From Boletus sp. NGJ (lineage: Eukaryota; Basidiomycota; Agaricomycetes; Boletales; Boletaceae), in the NCBI GenBank assembly GCA_019096195.1, contig JAGTXK010000075.1, forward strand, positions 248,001 to 312,000: DNA of 64,000 nt, written 5' to 3'. This document shows, piece by piece, positions 49,901 to 64,000 of this stretch. Position 1 is the first letter of the stretch. Each line of letters starts with the position of its first letter. The notes beneath the pieces are model-generated. The model was not told where the DNA came from and did not search any database. It saw only the letters and a list, made by a program, of their open reading frames with translations. Both the position numbers and the translations under genes were made by a program.

Positions 49901-50188
49901 GCTTGCCAGCGAACGACTTTGCATGATCCGCACAATTTCGGAAGCATGCCCGCGAAGTATTTCCTCCTCAGCGCCAAACAAATAGTACTCTGGTGCATCT
50001 GTGGTGATTTTATCATAAAGTCTGAGGCCGCGCTCGTTGTAGAGAAGTAGGGTGGGCAATGTCTTGGCGTTAAACGGTGCCTTAAGACCCCTAACAATAA
50101 TGTCGGAGAGGTCATGCTGGGGTTTATATGCACCATTTTGGCAGCTTCGGATGTCAAAAATGCGAATTGTGGCACTTGCGTCGCCCAT
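46951..50188 (-). CDS. EGT1: Ergothioneine biosynthesis fusion protein EGT1
   Basis: Fungal EGT1 carries out the first two steps of ergothioneine synthesis. The N-terminal part is the EgtD-like histidine trimethyltransferase (LLELGAG SAM motif, LLFIGSSIGNFSRGE, DLGNWGYTNSYDEGSR). Next is the DinB-like iron-binding part of the EgtB sulfoxide synthase (LFYLGHTPAFLDIHLSRL and the YEHEGLHIE motif with two His ligands). The C-terminal formylglycine-generating-enzyme fold follows (FACGYEGGANIGFRNW, NGGVWEWTS, LGGSYTTIPR), ending WVGARIVYDV. Many introns of about 50-60 nt. ATG at 50,188 is the first true ATG. A single gene is typical for fungi. The product protects against oxidative stress. Confidence 0.96.
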
Positions 50189-51458
50189 AGTCAAGAGGGA
50201 GAGTCAAGTGCTGCGGGGTTCTTGCTAGGAACTGAGTAACAGCTTGTGACGGATCTGGGGCACCCTTTATGTGGACCTCTGGGGCCGTAGAGCGACCCAT
50301 GTGCCAAGCACGAACCAGGACGCTGAAGTAAGCGAACCGTTCAAATGGACGGCCAGAAGCCAGGAAGACTGAACCAAGGGCCAAGTTAGCTCCACAGATA
50401 AGCAGAAAAGGGGCGCCATATTGGCGTCTCATGCACGCCACTGTGCCCACGGGACCTCATCTTGCCAAAAAGCGACTAGAATAAAACAAGGGACCGCTGA
50501 ATTGGGTGCACGATCACGATCTTGGGGTTTCCATGACAAAGCGCCTCTGATGCCCAGCTTGAAGCTGTTAACTGGGATGATCATCGGGATAGTTCGTCGG
50601 CCACATTATCGCGCAAGATCCATTTGCGAGCAGTAAACGTTCTTGAAACTGGCATGATGCTGGCCACGACAATGATGTCATCAGAATCTAAGTCGAAACA
50701 GATGGACGGGAGAAATACATCGAACGTGCGCCAGCCAGTTGTGCGGTGAGAGATTGCCTGTCACCGGTGAGGTAGGTGTACTTATTCGCGAGTGCGGCGG
50801 ACGGGACTCTACTATATACCTAGACCCCAATCACGCAAGATAATTCAAGATTGCGACATCTGGTAAATGTGGGATGTGAGCCTGCGCGCGCCATCCCCAC
50901 ACAGCATCGCGTACCCAAGTTACCTAATCAGGGTATAAAATTCCGAGATTGCATACCTTCCAGACAACCGATTGGACGTTGTGCTTGTAATTCTACAAAA
51001 TATCTCAGCCATCTGACCTCCAGATGTGCTTGTGAGTTGAAGAGAAAAGTCGTAGGTTAGCCTATGGGAGTTCTCCACACCAAGTATGAAAGGAAAATGC
51101 TTATCGATCGATCATGGAGGTGTAGGAGAGAGACACCAGTTTAAATCTCCCGAACTGAGCGCGTGGTCGACCACGCGCTCAACCTTGGAAGCCGCTCATG
51201 CCGAGGCCCTGACACTGGAGTTTTGAGTTTCAAGTCCTGCACCTGCTCAGATCCGATGCATGAGCAAAAGGAAACGACAATAAAAATCTAGAAGCAATCT
51301 GGTGCAGTGGGAAGTATACTGATTTTTCGAGTCGGAGTCGTGGGCCACAACGGTTGCCGTGTATTCGGCACCCTTCAGAGTCGGAGCTTGAAAGTGGTGT
51401 GGGCAACACGGACTTAGTCAGCCAAGGATCTCTTTCTCCGTCGCCCTCAACATCGACG
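50189..51458. promoter_or_regulatory. Divergent intergenic region EGT1 / PRP8
   Basis: About 1.27 kb between two divergent genes, with only short chance frames. It must hold both promoters. A 26-bp perfect palindrome lies about 280 bp upstream of PRP8. I searched by eye for tRNA A and B boxes and for U-snRNA signatures and saw none that fit. Confidence 0.6.
51156..51181. repeat. 26-bp perfect palindrome
   Basis: TGAGCGCGTGGTC is followed at once by its exact reverse complement, with no spacer. The centre is GGTCGACC. It lies between EGT1 and PRP8 and could be a dimeric factor site or a terminal hairpin in a transcript. Confidence 0.95.
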
Positions 51459-59764
<8,306 letters not shown>

Positions 59765-59958
59765 TGTATCTGTACTTGTTTGGTCTAGTATATGTCGACC
59801 ACATTTTGTAGATGTATTCGCTTCACTTAATGCTACCTCCTTTGCCATTTCGTCTTCCCCGCTATCTCTCTTGGTAGCTTACCTGTACATGCTAGGCAAC
59901 CATGCAGCTAAAAGCGATTCCAAGACGCAAAAAATTGGCAGTCAAGTATTACAATCTA

Positions 59959-62900
59959 TCATGTTGCCACGAAGCCAAGCGAAACCACGGATCCGCTGTG
60001 AGAACGTGCTGCTGGCCTCCTCTCTTCTTGCTCCACAGACCCAGACCTTTCCACTTCAAGCTTTTTTGGTCGCGCCCCCGCGACTACATGGGGTTTGGAG
60101 CCTCTCCGAGGAGGTGGAGGGGAAAGAGCTACAAAGTCCCGGTCCACCTCGAGCGACGGAATTCTCAAGCCACTCATCGTACTCGATGACGGTGGCATCC
60201 GCCGGTAAGGGCTACGAGGTGGAGGCTTGGGAATAGTCGGCGTGACGGGGGCTTCAAGTTGGAGGAAGCTCGGGTCGTTTTGAAACGTCACGATATGTTC
60301 ACCGAGCCCAAATGGGTGAGGAGGAAGTTGGAAACAAGGCGTGGGAAGGTCGTCGTCGTTGTCATCGCTGAGATCCAGTGTACTAACCTGGGCGGAAGGG
60401 ATCGAGGAGGAAGGTGATTGAACGGGAGGAGGTGAAGCGGGAGGGGTGCTCAGAATACGCAAACGTTGCCTGATGGATAGGTATCTCGGCAGAGGAGAGG
60501 TCGGTTGCATGGTATTGGAGCTTCCAGAGAGAGCCAAAGTTGGGCGTGACGATGGTGCGGGAATAGATTCAAGATCCGGCGTGCCAGTACTTGAGCTCCG
60601 GCGATCACCCTGAACAAATGCAGCTTCGTCGGGTCGAGGAGGGAGAGCGGACGAAGGGGGTGGCTTAGGTGAGGTCAAAGAAAGTCGCAGGGCACGTTGT
60701 GCGACAGAACTTCTGAGAATCTTTTGCGGCGCAGGAGCAAGCATTGTCAAGGAAGCGGGGCCCGACGCAGATTCCTGAACCGTCGGGGCAGGAGGAGGAG
60801 CAAAATTGGGCGCTGGCCGCGGTGGTGGCATTGAACGCCGTTTAGCTGTTCCAATGTGCGCCACAGGTGACGAGCCAAGAACTGACATCGACATCGGCCT
60901 CGATGACGTCCCGTTACTGACAACCGATCCCAATGATGAAGAGAAAGATTCGCCCCGAAAGGGCATCGGTCTCTGAGACCAACTTTGCGAACTAGAGGTA
61001 CTTGCTGAACTAGCGCTGTACGTTGAGGAACCACTCCTGGGGCTGATTTGAGCCTGAGAATGGGAATTGGAAGATGAACTACTGGGGGAACGGTCAGCTG
61101 TGTAAATGACCGGTATAGATATGCTCGATTCCACTGAGATACGATGGGTTTTTTCCGGTGACGGCGGAATGGAAGGCGGGGGTCCCGAAGGTGGTGTGAG
61201 CTGCTTCGGAAGGGGAACACCTTGACGAGACCATCTTTTGATGATAGCAGTGCTTTGCACTAGCCTATCTATTGATGCGGACCCACCCCCGGGGGATGAA
61301 GAATTGACAATCCCGCTTCCCAACAGAGTCGGTGTCACTTCACCACTGTGCTCGCTACCATGCGCTTCACCAACACAAGGGAACGGCGGCTCAAAGCCCG
61401 AACTCGGAGAGAAAGACTCTGGCTGTCCACCTAAAAAACTAGACGAGTCGTGGGGATACGGGCGAACTTCCCCTTGGCGTAACATCGCTGGAATCCCTGG
61501 ACGGAATTCCGAAGTTCCCCGCAACACTGCCATTACCACCAGCTTGCTTGTACATTCCCCGCGGCTCATGTAGAGACGTAGCGGGAATATTTGCAACAGC
61601 GTGTTTGCATTTCCTGGGAGGGGGCTGGAGAGACAAAGTCAATGTGCCTTGGCGTGAGTGGGAAGGAGTAGGCGGAGTGCTTGAGCCTGGGGGTGTACTG
61701 GAAGAGCTTGCTTCTGGGACGACAATCGATAGCTCTGGTGCATCGCGCTCCTTTGATATCTTCAAATCTGATGCAGTGATAACAACTGGCGCGTTGGTTG
61801 ACCGCAGACTCGGAACAGGCGAACCTTGTCCGGGTACATGTGACAGTGGCAGAACGAGTGACTGAGAGGGTGAAGAACTGGAATCTGCGGAAGATTTGGT
61901 GCGGAGCATGGTGAGAAGGCTTGTGCCTGCCGCACCAAAGGAGTCCTCCGCATGCCCAGGTGGATAGGCGAGGGTAGGTGAACCTTCAACAGAAGGTGAA
62001 CGGGGCCGCGTCCCTGAGAAGATTCCTTTCATGGCAATAGTTGGTGATGGCGACGACGGGACGTTCATCTTCAAGGAATGAAACGATGGAGGAGGCGAAG
62101 GCGAGGTCGGTATTGACGGTGACGGGAGCGAAATGGCAGTCGAGGGTTTGATTGGGTGAGTTGATACAATTCCCTGCAGACGCATTGAGAGCATGACATC
62201 CATGTCGCCCTTCGGCTCATTCCTTCCGTCCATTCGCGCCGGAATATCGAGCCCAGCATGCAGAGCCCTACACCACTTGTTAGAACTCCGGGAAACCGTA
62301 AAGCTTAACAAACTATACCTCTGGGTCAATACCGCGTTCTTGATGGCCGCGATCCAACGCTGCGACTCCGCAGGGTCCGTGATCTGCAAAAACCACGTAG
62401 TGCGCAAACTAACCTCCCCAATTCCCCCACTCTGCTTCGTAGAGAAGTCCTTTCCGGCGAATTTGACTACGTGACCCCTTCCACCGACGTTTTCTTCAGC
62501 AACAAAAATGGCGCTATCTGTGTTGACTTCTAATCTCTCAATCTCCTTCTCGTCCTTTGATGTGCCTTTAAACAGATGGACGTGTGTCTCCTGACTCACA
62601 GGATGTGATGTGAGCACGATTGTACGGAGTTTCCACTGTTTTGCAAGCGCGTAGACGAGTAATGAAGAAGGGGGAGTAAACTTTGGTAGTGTCGCAGACA
62701 ATTCTGTAAAAGGGCAGAGCGCAACCAATGTTGCAGGAAACGGCGGTATGCGTGCAGGTTGGGACGGACTTTGAGGAGAATCCAGCGATGACCGACTCTG
62801 CGACTTGCACGAGTGATGCAGAAGCTCTGGGTCGAGCCCAATCGATTGCGCGGCTACATCCCGCAACCGTTCGCGCTCCTCATGCTCGTAGTCTGTGTGT

Positions 62901-63283
62901 GCAGTTGTACCACCTACTGTTGCAGTGATAGTTGTATTATTACGAGCATTGATTTCGATGACCCCTGGCATGATATCACTTGCGTGGGGTACGGAGCGAA
63001 AGTTTGGTTTCTTTCGAGAGACAGAACCAATTTTCTTACGGAGACCGAAAGCGTCGGATGCAGCTGACAGGAAGCTCGTACGATGCCTGGACGGAAGGGA
63101 TGACGAGTATTGCTGAAAGTGCGACTGCAGAGAAACGGAAGGTGAAGAAGAATCGTGTGTAGTCACCGAGGGGGAAGAATCCGAGGACTTGGAGCCAAGG
63201 TTATCGGCATCTTTACAAAAAAAGGGGGGAGGAGTAAGCATCGAGTGAGCCGCGGGGAAACTAGGATCTAAGATACTGGACAT
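59959..63283 (-). CDS. Large disordered protein with a PH-like domain
   Basis: About 1,060 residues, mostly Ser/Pro-rich and disordered. A PH-like domain occupies roughly 62,330-62,800: LPKFTPPSSLLVYAL, HVHLFKGTSKDEKEIERL, DSAIFVAEEN and the C-terminal helix WFLQITDPAESQRWIAAIKNA. It suggests lipid or Rho-type signalling at a membrane, but I cannot name the family. Intron 62268-62318 is 51 nt and stop-free in frame. Near 61,475 the frame moves by one base at a GGGG run, with coding-like sequence (VRPYPHDSSSFLGGQ) on the far side; a GTTACG-to-ACAG intron is the alternative. ATG at 63,283 is preferred to an open frame that runs on to 63,715 through C-rich sequence. Confidence 0.72.
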
Positions 63284-63796
63284 CTCCACTGTCGTCGTGC
63301 GACGCTGGTGCGTTCGCCAGCGCGTGAGACGATAGAACATGAGCGTGAACACTCTGCAAGTATTGCCTCCGCGACGATCCCGTGGGTCCCCTGGAGACAC
63401 AGACAGAGAAAGGCACTCACTATGACCGTGTCTGTACCCGAAATCCAAAGGGTACGAGTCCGCGTTACCGAGCGAGCGGTCTTCGTCTTTCAATTTTGGG
63501 CTTGGAGAGTGTGTACTGATGAGCGCCGCATGGCTTGCGTTGGTCGCATGGGAAGTGGGCGGTGCGGAGGGACGGAGGGGGGGCCATGGGCGGGTAGGAG
63601 GGGGGGTAAGACATGCCAGAGGAGGAAGAGATGGATGGAGTGGTGGTGAGGCGGCGGTGATGGTCAAGCTGGCAAGAGACGAGTCAGATATGAGTGGAGG
63701 AGATGTTAGCATCATCAGAGGCAGTGGGCTCGCGAATAGCCACCCGAGGTCGCCGCAGAAAGGAACACTGCGGAGGGTGTATTTCAGGCTGTCGGA
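63284..63796. promoter_or_regulatory. Promoter region of the PH-domain gene
   Basis: Contains pyrimidine-rich tracts on the minus strand (around 63,575-63,620) typical of fungal promoters. The open frame through it is low complexity, so I treat it as non-coding, though 5' exons of the PH gene cannot be excluded. Confidence 0.45.
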
Positions 63797-64000
63797 TCAC
63801 TCTAACAACGCGAGGAGCACGCAAAATGAACCGCGCCAGGCCGTTAAATCGACCGCGCGGTTCTTCTGCGCGGGATGGATAGGAACACGACAGAGGATGA
63901 ATTAAAGACATACTTTCAAGTTGGTCCACTCGCCATCGACGAACTCGTCCAACAGACAGCCGTCGTACTGTGTATCGAGCTCTGACTTGGGCGGAAACGA
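63797..64000 (-). CDS. Last exons of an unrecognised gene, 5' part outside window
   Basis: Minus-strand exon 63914-64000 is open to the window edge and reads 29 residues including DTQYDGCLLDEFVDGEW. It ends at a strong GTATGT donor. A matching acceptor at 63,866-63,867 leads to a 22-residue end with stop at 63,797, in frame. Too short to assign a family, and the second exon is only a suggestion. Confidence 0.35.

Noticed and set aside
51100-51260. Possible tRNA or small RNA gene near the palindrome (a TTTAAATC and a TTTCAAGTCC stretch resemble B boxes).
   Set aside because: The invariant C of the T loop is missing or shifted, no A box is spaced correctly, and no acceptor stem can be paired.

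Overview
The window is nuclear DNA of a filamentous basidiomycete, most likely an Agaricomycete. The evidence is dense, intron-rich genes with introns of about 49-60 nt, a fused fungal EGT1, a CreA/Mig1-type CRE1, membrane-anchored A1 aspartic proteases and a family of arrestin-like genes of the kind seen in mushrooms. I see no rRNA, tRNA, CRISPR array, transposon or viral relic.

Layout. 0-14.8 kb: 3' part of midasin (MDN1), a type II membrane nucleotide pyrophosphatase/phosphodiesterase, a cis-prenyltransferase, a SYLF (Ysc84-like) protein, a GH15 glucoamylase with a starch-binding domain, and a PA-TM-RING ubiquitin ligase divergent from it. 15-24.8 kb: a small unknown gene, a three-finger CCCH protein, an unrecognised gene, two head-to-head paralogous aspartic proteases, and a gene-poor stretch. 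24.8-36.4 kb: a DCAF-like WD40 protein, the carbon-catabolite repressor CRE1, the SWI/SNF-RSC core subunit SNF5, a mitochondrial-looking family-X DNA polymerase homologue that lacks its catalytic aspartates, the queuosine-salvage enzyme QNG1 and an 85-residue CsbD-like protein. 36.6-44.8 kb: three arrestin-like paralogues on one strand with a two-HKD phospholipase D between them. 45-64 kb: dynactin p62 (DCTN4), ergothioneine synthase EGT1, the spliceosome core protein PRP8, a large disordered PH-domain protein, and the last exons of a gene running off the right edge.

Most genes are conserved housekeeping functions: ribosome assembly, dolichol synthesis, chromatin remodelling, splicing, dynein motor and tRNA modification. 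The accessory part is the nutrient-related set (glucoamylase, CRE1, SNF5, proteases) and the arrestin/PLD array. No single operon-like system is evident.

The most unusual items are the active-site-less polymerase X homologue, the arrestin triplet that keeps N-terminal PY motifs, microexons of 11, 14, 15, 18 and 26 nt (one carrying a catalytic threonine), at least three GC-AG introns, and a stop-free 57-nt intron inside the first CRE1 zinc finger. Several otherwise sound genes show a single one-base break of reading frame, mostly next to G or C runs. These may be assembly errors and should be checked against reads first. Exon borders were worked out by hand from splice signals, frame and family conservation.
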